A DNA stretch of 64,000 bases from Capitulum mitella (lineage: Eukaryota > Arthropoda > Thecostraca > Pollicipedomorpha > Pollicipedidae), in contig CP099840.1 in the NCBI GenBank assembly GCA_030062745.1, forward strand, positions 7,684,138 through 7,748,137, in the 5' to 3' direction. The translations under genes and the position numbers were made by a program. The notes beneath the pieces were generated by a model, which did not search any database, was not told the DNA's origin, and worked only from the letters and a program-made list of their open reading frames with translations. This document shows, piece after piece, positions 37,520 to 50,460 of this stretch (position 1 is its first letter; every line of letters begins with the position of its first letter).

Positions 37520-37606
37520 CGGTGGAGAGACTGAAGACAGAATAGCTGCCTCGAGCTTGGTTCAGCAGGGCGACCAGTTGTAGCGGAATGGTCGTGTGCG
37601 AAACGT
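37520..37606 (-). CDS. btsz: bitesize-like gene, short linker exon
   Basis: A short exon with a consensus donor ACCG|GTAAGG at 37520/37519 in phase 1. The frame upstream reads a coherent peptide, SHTTIPLQLVALLNQARG then SYSVFSLSTG. Two acceptor AGs lie close together: AG at 37608/37607 gives an 87-nt exon, phase 1 to phase 1, matching the giant exon's donor; AG at 37616/37615 gives a 95-nt exon starting in phase 2. The first is preferred on phase. The segment is amphipathic rather than charged, and I do not recognise a domain in it. It lies about 1.1 kb before the next exon. Confidence 0.55.
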
Positions 37607-40192
37607 CTGAATCACTCCACACGGTGGGAAATTCCCACGGAAATGACGAAGCAGTCATGAAGGATATACAGATCCGGACATGGAACGACACACGATTATA
37701 ACTCAGGTGACTGAGTGCAATAATGAACAATTTCATCGCATGCGGCTTGCGCACAGACTATTTCACTTTAATGTCAACGCCATGACCGAAATGGGCCATC
37801 GGAAAGTTTTAGCCCAGCCCACCTCGGATGCGTATTGCCATGTTTCCTCACTCAAGGTCAGAGCTTACGGTACTTTTCAGTCTTCGGATCTGAAGGCAGT
37901 TTGTTCTCATTTTCCGTTTTTTTTCTTTTTTTTTGACTGGGCAAGAACAGTTTTTTATGTCAAATAAATAAATAAATAAAAAGATGTCCGGTTAATACTC
38001 AATTAACTCCCATATTATAATTATGGTAAAATCAACGATTTTTGCTGTTCATCATAAATTAAGGTTATAACTCTATTTCCAATTTCTCAGTATCAATGGG
38101 ACGTTTCTTAAGCCCCAGTTTAGACTGTGTTTGTACAAATAAATCTGAATAGGCACCCTGTAAACTTTTTTTCTTAATTTTGGCCCATCCACACAATGAG
38201 AAACACCCGTTGCTTCAGTTATTTTCTCATTTTTCATTTATTTGTTCTCACGAGTCTCAGGTTTCAAAAACAAAATCCTAACCCAGCCAGCACTGGTGAC
38301 ATTGTGCTGACGTGAAGGTGACAAACCCCGCCACTCGATATTCGTCTTCGCCACAGTGAAAAAGCCAACGTGGCTTTCGTTTTTGAAAGGGCAGTAATGC
38401 AATAAATTTCGCCATTAAACACACGACAACGCGGCAATATAAATGACTGGTACAGGCGTTGGCCTACAACTATAATGAACAAACTGAACATTTTACAGTA
38501 CTTTTGTTGGAATTTACCACATTACTTTCTGTTTGTAAATGAGGATCGTGATTTTCAGTAGGAGGGTAAAAGGTCCACGAATTACATGACACGACCTTTT
38601 CACAACTTTCCGGGATTACTTACAATGACGTTCATACAAACTGCAGTCACGACTTGACTGCACATTACTTGTTCGGGCTGAGATAAAATCATTATTTCGG
38701 TTTTAATTCATTTGACATGCCGTGGCACGCATCGGCTCTGGTCTGCTGGTCGCTGTCGTCGGGGGACTGCCTTAGGCGGTCCGACACTGGCATGGCGTGG
38801 GGGGGGGAGAAGCTCCGGGTGGTCCGGTGCCGCCAGGGGGACTGCATCTGGGAGGTCCGGCGCGGGCAGGGGAGGGGAAGGCTTCCTCTGGGTGGTTTGA
38901 CGCCGGCAGAGGTAGGGGAGGACTGCCTCTGGGTAGTCCGGCACCGGCAGGGGTAGGGGAGGACTGCCTCTGGGAGGTCCGGCGCCGGCAGGGGGAGGGG
39001 AGGACTGCCTCTGGGTAGTCCGGCGCCGGCAGAGGGAGGGGAGGACTTCCTCTGGGTGGTCCGGCGCTGGCAGCGTCACGCCCGCCATCAGCCGCCAGCC
39101 TCGCCATCACCACGTGCAGAGGCGCCTACTGGCCGTCTCGCTGCCTGGACTATGCCATTCACCACGTCCACCCCCCCCCCCCCGAGTGCCCCTACCCCGA
39201 CTACTGCCCGGAAATCACACAGCTGACTCAGCTCCAGCCTCCCCGGCTCTGGTCCCGGGCACGTCACAGATGATCCCGCTCCTCTCACGGACACGTCGCA
39301 ACCAGTATTTTAAACCCGGCTTTTGTTTTTGGTGTCGAAGTACAAATTTTCTCTTGCAGGGTAATCAAGCCTTTGTATCGCAAATATTGGTCTAATTTAG
39401 TAACACATAAACAATACGGTCTTCTGGTCACACGGAAAGGGCACATCTACACGCTAACGGCAATTGCATCCTTCGAAATACCAATGATTGTCTCTGTTAT
39501 TGGTTTCTGCTTTTGGGCGATCTGACATACTTCCTCGTGTATAAGTACTTTTTACTGACACGTCCTTCCTGACCAGTCCCGATAGTAGCATGCCAGTCCT
39601 GTTTTCCAGAATCTGAGGTATCCTGCCAGACCCAGAAACAATCAACACGACCAAACTGTGAAGTCCTCTGCATAAAGGAAAACACGCCCGACAGCAACTG
39701 ACTGATAATATATCGAGGTCCACGAGCTCTAATTTTAAATGTTGTAGTATGCCCCGTTAGAGAGACAACAGTAGCAAGGTTGGTGGAGACCTGGCATAAT
39801 GGAGACGCGGCTGATAACGACCGGGTTTTCTGATTCTCTGAGTTACACTCTAACTGTTCATTTGCGTTCAAAACAGCTGACCAGCTCACCAGTCAGCTGT
39901 TGACTGGTGCTGCGCCCAACGACAGCTGGAATTATCCAACGATCCGAGTCGTGATTAGCTGCAAGAAAATTGTTTGGAGTAGGTATAGGGGAAACCGTTT
40001 GTCGTGGCGAGAAGAAAAGTTGTGTGGTGATTCACTGGGAAGTTTTACTTGGTAGAGCAGCGAGACTGCTTTAAAAAGTAAAGATCGCAAGCCAGATGAG
40101 TCGTGCATGACAAGAAATGGGAGGAACGTCCACAAACTTTGTGGCCTTCATTTTTTCAGCTAACACATGTTGGGACAAGAAACTGTACTCAC
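37607..40192 (-). other. intron with 42-bp minisatellite
   Basis: Holds the minisatellite at 38780-39075 and AT-rich DNA with poly-T and AAATAAATAAATAA tracts near 37920-37980. Nothing else recognised. Confidence 0.55.
38780..39075. repeat. about 42-bp GC-rich minisatellite
   Basis: Unit GGTCCGGCGCCGGCAGGGGGAG...GACTGCCTCTGGGTA, about seven copies with changes in the G run. The open frames on both strands (Pro/Ala-rich on the minus) are repeat artefacts. Confidence 0.9.
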
Positions 40193-40243
40193 AATCGTAG
40201 TCATTTGCATGATCTCTCAAGGAGATCAGTTTGCAGACAGTTA
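40193..40243 (-). CDS. candidate 51-nt linker exon of the bitesize-like gene
   Basis: Candidate small exon. The acceptor CCCCACGCTTCAG ends at 40244 and the donor GATT|GTGAGT is at 40193/40192. The frame is open, phase 1 in and phase 1 out, so it can be inserted between the giant exon's phase-1 donor and the phase-1 acceptor at 37606 without changing frame. It would add about 17 residues including CKLISLRDHANDYD. Nothing else supports it: no family match is recognised, and short open segments with good splice sites arise by chance in 15 kb of intron. Confidence 0.33.
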
Positions 40244-43200
40244 CTGAAGCGTGGGGTATGGGCAAATAATACAGTCAGAGCGAGAAAGCCAGCAGTGGCA
40301 AATGGGCATTGCCTGGAGAAAACGACCTGAGGCCGTGATGTTCTCTAACCAATTCTGGAAAACGACAGACCTGAAGAGACATCTGAAGGAGTATCATAAC
40401 ACGAAAGACACTACTTATCAAAATGCTGATAATGCAGCTTTCTGAGGAAACAAAACTTCGGAGACTTTCGAAGTACAAAATGTGTGCTGAAGTACAAATT
40501 TCTTGGTGCGTCTCAACACCAAAGATCATCAGTTTTTCCAACAATGGACTCACAAATGCCCGGCTCCTGTCCCAGACACGTCACAGATGACCTGACTCCT
40601 GTCCCAGACACGGCTATCAGTTGAAATCAGTCCAGACGCGGCCGGTCCCGGGGTTCCGGTTTGACTGGCCAAAGACCTCGGCCGGTACCACGGGTGGCTA
40701 CAGGTCAGCGACTGCACGGTCGGCCGCGGCCGCCGCTGCAGCCCGCCCAGTACATGGTGCGCCCAGCTCGTGCACGGCGACCTGCGGCGCCAGGCTGAGC
40801 TTTTCGTGTGGGGGAGGGGACGCCCCACTAGTAATAAAGAGAGCCACATCGCCTCATTGTTTTTCTACACTGTTTAGCGGTGCTTCATGCGGGAGAATTA
40901 TCATTCCTGTGCAACTGGTTGGTCGTCATTTGTCGTCGGCGCATAAAGCGAAGCGTTTCATTCGTAACATATTGACCAACGACCGACCGTGCAGTACCGA
41001 TCTGAACGACGGCACAACTGATATTCAGGATGGCATTACAACTGGGTGTTCTAAACTTTTCTAAACTTTCAGTTAGCATGGTGCGTAACACAGACACGCA
41101 GGCGGCTCGCCTCATATTTCACTCATCACTGAAAAAATACACAAACAGATCACGAACTCGCGGGTAATGGCCACCGCTGGGGGCCGATGCAAAACGCAGA
41201 TGGAGAGATGCATGTTTGCCTCCACCGCAGGGGACCACCTGAAATGGACTTTTCTTAGGGAAACGGCTGTCACCGGTGAAGACTAGAAGACCTTCCAAAC
41301 ACTCTCTCTCGCATGCCACAGACGGTATCGTTCCCTGAGTCGGTGACGAGCACAACGCCCGGGCGATCACCCACAATACGTACAATGGCCGCATTTCCAT
41401 TTCAATAGAAAATAACAACCGGCGGTGGCGCTCTATTCACCGCAGCAAGATCAATACGACGATTCACCGACGCCGACCACTGAGCGCTCAACAGGACAGC
41501 CCTCACTCAGGGTCGGACGAGACGCATCAACCCGGTTTGTGTGGTAAACCTCACAAGCCGGCGACTTGTTCGTCTTTCAGTCAAAGCCACTGGATACCCG
41601 TATGGAAAACAATAGATGGTTTGGGCGATAAGCTGCAGATTTCACCACACTCTTACACCCACAGAATTTTTTGCAGAACTGTACAAACTTTCGCACCGCT
41701 GGCCACTGCCTGGTGACGATCATCATTCGCACCGTGACGCCTCTCTGGTGACCGTGGTTATCAGAACTGTAGCGGCTGTTCGAAGATCGTGGTTACCAGA
41801 ACTGACGCAGCAGCCTCCTGGCGACTGCGGTTACTGAATCAGGCGGCGGCGCCGGCCGACCAGTATGAAACGGTACTCGAGATCGTCAACAACGACGAAA
41901 GAAACGGAGATAACCATGAACCGATGACGGGACTTGGCTCGAAACGTTGCGCTCGCTGCCAGCTCTCACTTTTATGCGCATTTTTCAGGTTTCTTTTCTT
42001 TTTGCAAAGTGGGCTGAGAACGCTTATGTAACGAAATGCAGAATCCTAATAACGTGTTACTGACCGCTCGTTCCTTCATCCCGCATTTGAACAGCAAACT
42101 GCAACCCCGACAAGCAATCACAGGTGTTGACGTCACCATCCAGCTCTATGTATGCACGTGTACATGCCCGGATGCAAGATCGATGGTTTACTAGTACCCA
42201 TATTCTCATGCATGTATTTTGCCGGCACATGAGGGCATTCACCTAAATCCATCCAAGACGCCTTTAAGCTTGCTCGATACAGCGCCGTGGATGAATAATA
42301 ACGGTGCAACACCCTCCGCTGAGGCCACTTTACCAGGCTCTGGTAGCCAACTGCTGCTGGGCACGGCTGGCTCCAAGAAACGGAGAATAAGTTCGTGGGC
42401 GTCGGGCCAAAATTTGACGGAAGCCATAAGTGATAACCGCAGGCCGCGGCCAACACATGGCCCAAATTCGCGCGGCTGCCGACACGTGGCCAAATTTGTG
42501 CCGCTGGGAACCGCGCTGGGTGCTAGGAAGAACAAACGTGTCCGACCTTCGCCTGTGCCTACCGGGATATGTTGAAAATGAGTAGCAAGTTAACCAAAAA
42601 CAGCGCGACAAAAATATACTGAGCCTTTTCTGCCATGCAGTGGCATGAAAATCGTACTTCCATGTTTTTTTCTCAAATCGGGCGCGGTCTGCCAAAAATG
42701 TCCAAGGTACATTGGGACCATTCACAGTTTCCAGTTTCCGAGTCGATAAATGCCCAGACAATATACGGCATATGACTTTCGTCGATACCGGTGCACACAC
42801 ATCGGCAGGCTCGTCGACATCGACGCACAACGTGCGCCGGAAACTATGTGGCTGAAGCCGCGCAGCTGAGATGAATGCCTCAATCATGCCCGGTGGCAGT
42901 AGTGATGAACTGTAAGGGCGCTCTGACAGTAATGTGAGAATGCGGTGAATCCAGCCGGACAAATCGAACACGCCGCGAGGTGGGACACATGATGAAGCAG
43001 GTGGTGCCAAAACCCAATCGAACGACTCACGAGCCAGGCCGAGGCGGCAACTTCGTCACCGAAAGATTACGAAATGTATGTGCCTGTTTGTAAATAAACA
43101 ATGCTAGGAAAATTGGGATAAACGTACTGGCTTGACAGAAGTCAAACAAACTGAAGATAACAGCTCCTTCGTAAAAACACCTTTCTCTAAGAAAGATTAT

Positions 43201-44304
43201 CTTCGGTTTGTCGCGCTTCTCACGGCCGCATGAATTCAAATGCCTCCAGGCAACGGATTAACCTAGAATTAAGCTGCAGCCTAGATGCAATGTAAGCCGC
43301 ACGATATGTATGAAACGGTCCATATGAGCCCTGGTTATCACGAAGATCGTGCTGATCTGTGCAGTAACGGTGTAACCCTTCTCAAGAGCACACGGCTGTC
43401 AGCAGCACGTTCCTCATGCTGGAGTGTTCTGCATCGATCCACAAGCCAGGTGACAAAACATAAAACATAATAAAACACCAAGCCACAATCCGAACAAAGC
43501 ACACCAACGCTGCCGGGAGAGAAGACCGAGTGGAGCACAAAACCGTTCGCCAACAACCAAGTGCACTAAGTTAATCTGTATTATCCTTTTACGGCCTGTC
43601 TTGATAAATTTCCGCTGCTGTCAGGAAATGATTACTGACAATCTCTTCCAGGAAGATATTGAAGGGTATAGAGCTGATTGCTGGTACGACGATTCAGCAA
43701 TTCTCAAGTTCCTAACGGTGTTTCCACTTGGGAACCAGATTGATGATAGTAGGATTTCATGCTTGGCAGGCACAATCCATGATACAAAATAATGGTCCAA
43801 GACCCGTTGGTAATTTAATAACTAGCAGTTAACAACACTCAACGAAAAAAATTTACCGTTCATTTCCTTGGAAGGAGATCTCCCTTTCTGTCAAGAACAA
43901 AAAAAAGAAAATGCATTACACTGTACTGTTCCGTGACTAGAAAACGAATAAGCCCCGCTAGGCAATTTACCCAACATCGCATTGCGGAGTATGTTCGATG
44001 TAGACATCGCACACTTTACGAGTACATTCAAGTTGCAGCCCAACGTTATAGGTCCACGCTGCAGGAATGCCAAATAACCAGTTGTAACAGGATAAGCTCT
44101 CAGTCGATCCGTCAGCACACACGGAGGGTGGGTACGACCTAAAGGACCACAGCCACGACCACAGTTACACCGACAACATACCACCGCAATGAACATGCGG
44201 AAACGTGAAGCCAAATGAAACGGACTACAGCAGCGCGTGCAGACGAAAAAATGGCGCAGCTATTTCAACAGGATTTGACCGAGACGATAGGGTAAGGACC
44301 ACAC

Positions 44305-45010
44305 ACAGGGGTGTGGTTTGCTTTGTGGGTGCCCCGGCACCCACAAAGTGGAAATGGGCATCCACAGTACGACTTGGGCACCCACAACTTAAATAATGTT
44401 TAAACATTGAAAGATAGTTATGTTCTCAGTTCCATGACGTTAACAATATAAAATCGGCTTTGTAAACAATAATGGGAACTCATTTACTTCATTGTCACCC
44501 ACCAAATGCTTTTCCCCACCACCCTCCAATTAACATTGTGTCAAGCCGGGTCCTGGAGAAAGGTCTTCCATTAAAGCGAGTGTATTTACTTAAATCATGA
44601 TTTTTAACTGTTCCAGCACGACTGAAAAGGATATTCTTATGAATCAACACGTAGGTACCATTCATTCTTGCCAACTCGCTCTCGTTTGCTCATATTTTAC
44701 TGGGCTAAGTGAGTACGCTGGCTGCCAGCCCAAGTTAAATCTATTTACCCCATTTTCTCTCCAACACCAAAGCCGCCGATGAATCGGGTTAGCGTACCGT
44801 TACCCTCAGCGATGTCGAAGTTTACAGCAGTTGACGAACACCAAAATTATGACGGCGGCCATCATGGATTCAGGCCAATACCGCTGCTGTTCCTCGAATC
44901 TCCCCCGCAGGTATGTATTACGTGAATAGGCCGAAATACGTTCGTGTTGTTTGTCAAAACAATTGTCGCTGCCGTTTGTAACTGCGTCTGGCACAGCAAG
45001 GCACAAAGTT
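44305..45010. repeat. segmental tandem duplication, copy A (about 0.72 kb)
   Basis: This copy shares ordered blocks with 45022-45715. Examples are ACTTGGGCACCCACAACTTA, CCACCACCCTCCAA, ACGACTGAA(A/G)AGGA, CATTCATTCTTGC, TCGCTGCCGTTT and CAGCAAGG. The offset is about 721 bp. Divergence is high, so the event is old. Confidence 0.87.
44321..44348. repeat. perfect 13-bp inverted repeat with 2-bp loop
   Basis: CTTTGTGGGTGCC, CC, GGCACCCACAAAG. Copy B carries a decayed version (TTTGAGGGTGTCCGGACACC at 45041 onwards). The palindrome sits near the start of the duplicated unit. Confidence 0.92.
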
Positions 45011-45021
45011 GGGTAAGCCAG

Positions 45022-45715
45022 GGGTGTGGTTCCCTATCTCTTTGAGGGTGTCCGGACACCCATGAAATGGAAATGGGCACCCACAATACGACTTGGGCAC
45101 CCACAACTTAAAGTAAGTTTAAATATCCAAATATACTTATATTCTCAGGCCCATGACGTGAACCGCCTAAAATCAGCTTTATTGGCAATAATCACAACTT
45201 GTTTATTCCACTGTCACCCAACAATTATCTTTCCCACCACCCTCCAAGTAAAACTGTGTCAAACTGGTCCTTAAAGCAAGGTCCTCCATTACAGGGAGTG
45301 TATCTAATCAAATCGTGATTTCAATTGTACACGCACGACTGAAGAGGACATTTTTATGACTCGAAGCGTAGGTACATTCATTCTTGCAAACTAGCTCTCG
45401 TTAGCTCATATTTTCGTGGGGTAAACACGCTGGTTGTCAGCCCAAGTTTTTTTTTATTTACGCTAGTTTCTTTTCAGCACTGAAATTATCGATAAAATGT
45501 GTCAGCGTATCCCCAGCCTCAGCGTAGCCGATCATAGCTGACGAACATCGAGATCATGAAGGCGGTCATCATGTATTCAGGTAAGTGCCGCTGCAGTTCC
45601 ACTAATTTCCCCGCAGTTATGCATTACGTGATAGATCGGCAAGCGTTAATGTTGTCTGCCAAAACAATCGTCGCTGCCGTTTACAACTGTATTTGGTACA
45701 GCAAGGTAGAGTAGT
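45022..45715. repeat. segmental tandem duplication, copy B
   Basis: Partner of 44305-45010. A third short echo of the start (GGGCACCCACAGTGATTTTC, then CCACACCCATGACC) lies at about 46130-46165, suggesting the unit is a dispersed element rather than a unique sequence. Confidence 0.87.
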
Positions 45716-46678
45716 ATCGGGTGCGTCCAAGGTTTACCTACGTATGTATGATCTGCTCGCTGATTGGTTCCTTTCTCTAATACCGTGTTGTTGTATTTCG
45801 CGTACTCATAGCACTGTCGACAAATAAAATAACTAAAACGCATGTAATGTTGGTTTAAGATGACCAAAATGCACAAGTCAATCACATCCTCATTCATCGC
45901 CACTTTTAAATATTCCCCGGAGTTTTTTAGGGTGACGGAAAAACAGATACATTCCTTTTAAGAATGCCTCCGCCATACAGTCATCCATGATTTACGAAAC
46001 ACATCCTTCTGTAGCCTACCTTCCGCAATACCTTTTTAAAGTTCATTTTTTATGAGCTTTAGGCACAAAACCCCTCATCCCTCATCCCCTTCCCCGATAC
46101 GTAATGTATGGATGTCCCCATATGTCTTTTGGGCACCCACAGTGATTTTCCAGGAACCACACCCATGACCACAGGAGTGAAAAGAAGAGACATCGATTGA
46201 AAGGGCGTAGTACCTTGTACAACCGGTCCAATGTAACACAAGTATAACCGGTCTACAGAAGTATCTAGCTCACCGCTGCGATAAATCGGAAACAATGAGA
46301 CCAAGAGGTCAGAGGAGAACGACGCACCCCAACGGCCGAATCGGTGGTCATTAGTGAGCCGGCGGTTTCTGAGGACAGGCGCAACTGACTCCGGCCTTCG
46401 ATCGCCGCGGGAGCACGTCACGGTCAGAAACGAAATGCACGTCCAGTCGGCGACCCAGCTGTCGAGATAATTAGCTCCGCCGGAGATAGCCCCAAAAGGA
46501 CAGGAGCGTCACACGTCGGAATTGCATTCGGCGTTCGGTCTGTACTTGAGATGCTCGGCGGGCCGCTGCGTCGCCCGTATTTGCTGCGATCGCCCGGCGA
46601 GAGCGACTTTGGAAACCATTTAATCTCCATAACTTATCCAAACGAAATGAGCGGACCGGTCGGGCGTCGTCTCGGCGT

Positions 46679-46785
46679 GACCGACCGACCGACCGACCGA
46701 CCGACCGATCGGCCAACCGACCCGACCGACCGGCCGACCGAACAGACCTACCGACCGAACAGACCGACTCACCGACCGACCACGC
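46679..46785. repeat. (GACC)n imperfect tetranucleotide repeat
   Basis: GACCGACCGACCGACCGACC with later NGACC interruptions. Confidence 0.92.
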
Positions 46786-46819
46786 CTGCCGCTCACAGGC
46801 AGTCATAACGTGCCGTCAA

Positions 46820-49800
46820 TCGCCTAATGCTGATCGGAGTGACGGCGACGAGCCGCGGCACTCCCCGGGGCGGCCATTTAACGTGATTAGAGTGAGCCGG
46901 CCGGCCCGGAGCCACCCCCAGAGCGCAGCCGCGCTCGGCACGGCCGGCAGGGGAGCTGACAGCCCGCACCTCGGCGCCACCAACCAGTCCGGCACCGGTC
47001 TCCGGCGGGCAGCGTCGCCAGCCGGCCCGGAGACCGTCTCCGGCCACGCCCCGGCCGGCAGCCGCACCGTCGGCCCGGGCCCTGTTCCTGACTGCAGCGC
47101 TGCCGGCCCCACTGCACTCGGCTCCGGGCTCCTTCGTGAAAACCCCACTCCTGGAGCCCGTCAGTCAGCCATACTAACTGCAGCGCAGGCCTGGAGTCCT
47201 GCACGTCGCCCTGACGAAAAGCCTGGGCTCGGAGCCGTAGTATCAGGCGCACTAGTAAGTGGCCGACAGTGGGCCTTAGGCCCCACTGTCGGCCACGCTG
47301 GCCAAAGCTCCGGGCTTTGACCCGTACTGTCGGCTGCACCGGTGAAAGCCCGGGCTCGGCCGGCGGCGCGGGCGCGGCCGGCCCGGTTCACGGCCTGTAT
47401 AAGTGCGGGATCTGGCCGGATCTGGCCGGATCGGCCGCCTCCCGGGCGAGACCGTTCCCGCGTCGGCGGCGGACGTTAAATATGCAGTGCGGCCGGCCGA
47501 AACGGCTCACCGAGACTGATCGCCGCGGGGCGTTTCGACAGCCGCGGCTGTGGAGATCGACCGATCGGCCGGTCTGATAGAGACGTCTGCTCAAAACCGG
47601 GCAGGCCGTTTCAATAACGGCCGCTTCACGAGACCGCGCCGCTCGCTTTCAGGTGAGCGTCGTCAAACACCCGGCAGGCTCCTCATGTGCAGACGTACAG
47701 CGGGGGCGGAAGAGGCGGTACCTTTGCGAATCACACGGGCCTTGGTACCTGAGACGTCTCTAATAGAGCGGACCGGCACTCAGCACCGGCCGTTCACAAA
47801 GGGCGTCATCATCGGCGAGTGACGCCGCCACAGCCGCCATCGACAACAGCCGGCCGACGGGCACTGACGGCGGCTATGAGAGACATCTGCCGAGCGGTCG
47901 GCTATCGGACACCGTCATCACGGGCCGGCCCCACGGCCGACGCCAGACGGCTCCAGACGGCGGACCGCGCCGTTCGGCGTCTGACGACTTCACCAGTCCT
48001 GACCCAGACCAGGCGCCGCCTCCGGCTCCCACCCTGGCTCCCACCAGTCTCAGTCTCCAGACCCCACAAGGCTTCATCTCTATTCCTCCCCATGCTCCCT
48101 CCCTGGCTCCCACAAGTCTCCCTTCCTGGCTCCCACCGTGACGGTACTTCCGCGAGTTTCCAGCGCGAGGGCTGCCGGCGTGACGGAGCCGGCCCTCGGC
48201 CGCGGCCGGATGGCGCTACGGCATGCAAATGTGACGCGGATGCGCGGCGCCGCTCCCACCATTTCGCGGCGCGCCGCCCGGCCGTGGGAGCGCCGGCCGG
48301 GGAAACGCGGTACGCCCCGACCGCGCCGCGGCGGCGTCCGCCGGCGGCCGGGCCCCTCGGCCGGCCCGGACCGCGGCACGATACGGCCGGCGACCGGCCG
48401 GGCCGGGCGCGGCCGCGCGCCCGACACGCGTCAGATCGGCGCTCCCTGCCGTAGGCGGAGGCGCCGGCCGAGACTGACCGCCTCCGGAGCGGGCCGCGGC
48501 GTCACGGGCCGACCGGTGGGCGGCGCCGCCCGGGCCGCAGGGCGCTATCTGTACCGGCCTGCAGACGGAGGCTGTACCGGTCCGTTACCGGCAGCTGTGC
48601 CCGTCTGCAAACGGTCAGACGTTGTTGCCTCAGCCGTCTGGCGGCCCGGCCCCGGCGGGCGCAGCGCCGCCGCCGGCCCGCTGCCGCCGACAGCGCACGT
48701 GTCGGCCGCCGGCCTGTCAGCAGACGGGCCGGAGCAGCACGGCGCGCCTGACACGGGCCGGCCAGCCGGCGCCGCCAGCACTGCAGAGCCGGAGACGCCG
48801 GACGCGTCCGCCGCCCTCTGACCCGCCCGGCAACCGGCGGAGGCTCGACTGAAGAGGCGAACGTGCCCGCGGCAGACCGGAACGGCTTTGAGACCTGGAG
48901 TGGCAGCCGGCTGCCACGGCCAGCTATGTCCGACGGCAAACGGCGGCGGGGGGGGGGGGCGGACAGCAGTCGAGGCTGAATACAGCGGCGTCCGACGGAG
49001 GACAGGGGCCAGAGAGACGGAGGGCGGACAGGGCCGGGGACACCAAACACACAGTAGAGGGAAGACAGAACCAGTGGCGCTAGACAGAGCACGGAGGGAG
49101 GACAGAGCCGGGAGCGGCCGACAAACCGGAGAGGGAAGACGGGTCAGGGGCGCCAGACAGACAGCGGAGGGAGGCAGCGCCCGACAGGACTACAGAGGTC
49201 GGACAGATCCAGGGGCGGCAGACTACAGACTACAGAGGGTAGACAGATCCAGGGGCGGCACACAGACAACAGAGGGTGGACAGATACAGGGGCGGCACAC
49301 AGACAACAGAGGGTGGACAGAAACAGGGGCGGCACGACAGACTACAGAAGGGTCGGACAGATCCAGGGGCGGCACACAGACAACAGAGGGTGGACAGATA
49401 CAGGGGCGGCACGCGGACTACAGAGGGTGGACAGATCTAGGGCGGCACACAGACTACAGAGGTCGGACAGATACAGGGGCGGCACGCAGACTACAGAGGT
49501 CGGACAGATCCATGGGCGGCACTCAGACTACAGAGGGTCAGACAGATCCAGGGGCGGAACACAGACTACTGAGGACGGACAGAGCCGGGTGGTGCTGCAG
49601 CCCCTGGCTCAGACGCCACGCTGCTCCCCACGGCCATAATAATGACGGCACGCGTCGCCGGGCGGCACGTCGGCTATCGATGCCAGTAAACACCATATAA
49701 GGGCCGCCGGAAGACCTTGGCGCGCCGCACCGCGCGCGGCGCACTCGCCGACGCGACGCGGCGTTATCGGTCGGACCCGCCGGCCGCCCAATCTGCCAGC

Positions 49801-50460
49801 CCGGCCGACCGAGCGGGCCTGGAGCGATACCGGCGGCCGACGGGCGAGCGCTTCGCCGGGCTCAGCCGGCCGCCGCCGGGCGAGCGCTCCGACAAACATG
49901 CAATATACACCTGAAAGGCGTGACCCAGGCCGGGAACGGTGCCGCGCCGGCCTGGAGGTGACGCCGTCTGATGGAGATCCCGCTGCCGAGCCGGCGCCGC
50001 TGCAGGAACCGTACGGGACCGGGCACCCCGGTCAGGTCAGGAGCCCGCGGCCGCCGCGCTCAGAAGGGAGCGCCTGGCCGGTCCCGCGGAACGGCCGCGA
50101 ACGCCGCGGAACGGCCGAGGTCGACCCGGCCGGGTGGAACTGCGGCGCTCGGCCCTCCGGCTCCGGCCGCCTGTGGCCGCAGCCGGGAGGGCGGACGCGT
50201 GCATCTGGGTCAGATGGGCCGGTGCGTTCACCGGAGCGTGATAGCGGAGATCACGATGTGCTGATGACGCACCACGCGCAGCCGAGGGCTGATACAGCGG
50301 GACACAGCCGGAACGACGGCCTGACCCGCCATCAGCGGCAACGCGCCGGAGCTCCGAGCCTTTCGACGCCGGATCGGCGCGGGAAACAACAGCGTCTGAA
50401 CTGCCTCCTGAGTTGTTTTGACCAGGAGCCGGCAGCGCCATTACGGCGATAATGGGCGTC
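46820..50460. other. extended GC- and CpG-rich region
   Basis: About 3.6 kb of very GC-rich DNA containing many CpG and GGCCGG motifs and the 37-bp minisatellite. Its open frames in all phases give Arg/Ala/Pro/Gly strings. It could be a CpG island or an internal promoter, but I see no defined core promoter or exon. Confidence 0.45.
49190..49600. repeat. about 37-bp minisatellite
   Basis: Unit CAGACTACAGAGG(T)CGGACAG followed by ATCCAGGGGCGGCACA, about eleven copies, with ACAACAGAGGGTGGACAGAT variants. It generates long open frames on both strands that are not genes. Confidence 0.92.

Noticed and set aside
38625..38677. Possible 53-nt exon with TATCTCAG acceptor and GTAAGT donor
   Set aside because: Frame 0 contains a stop, and the open frame runs phase 1 to phase 0, which does not fit its neighbours.
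48888..49700. 270-codon plus frame rich in Gly/Arg/Thr
   Set aside because: Artefact of the 37-bp minisatellite and high GC.
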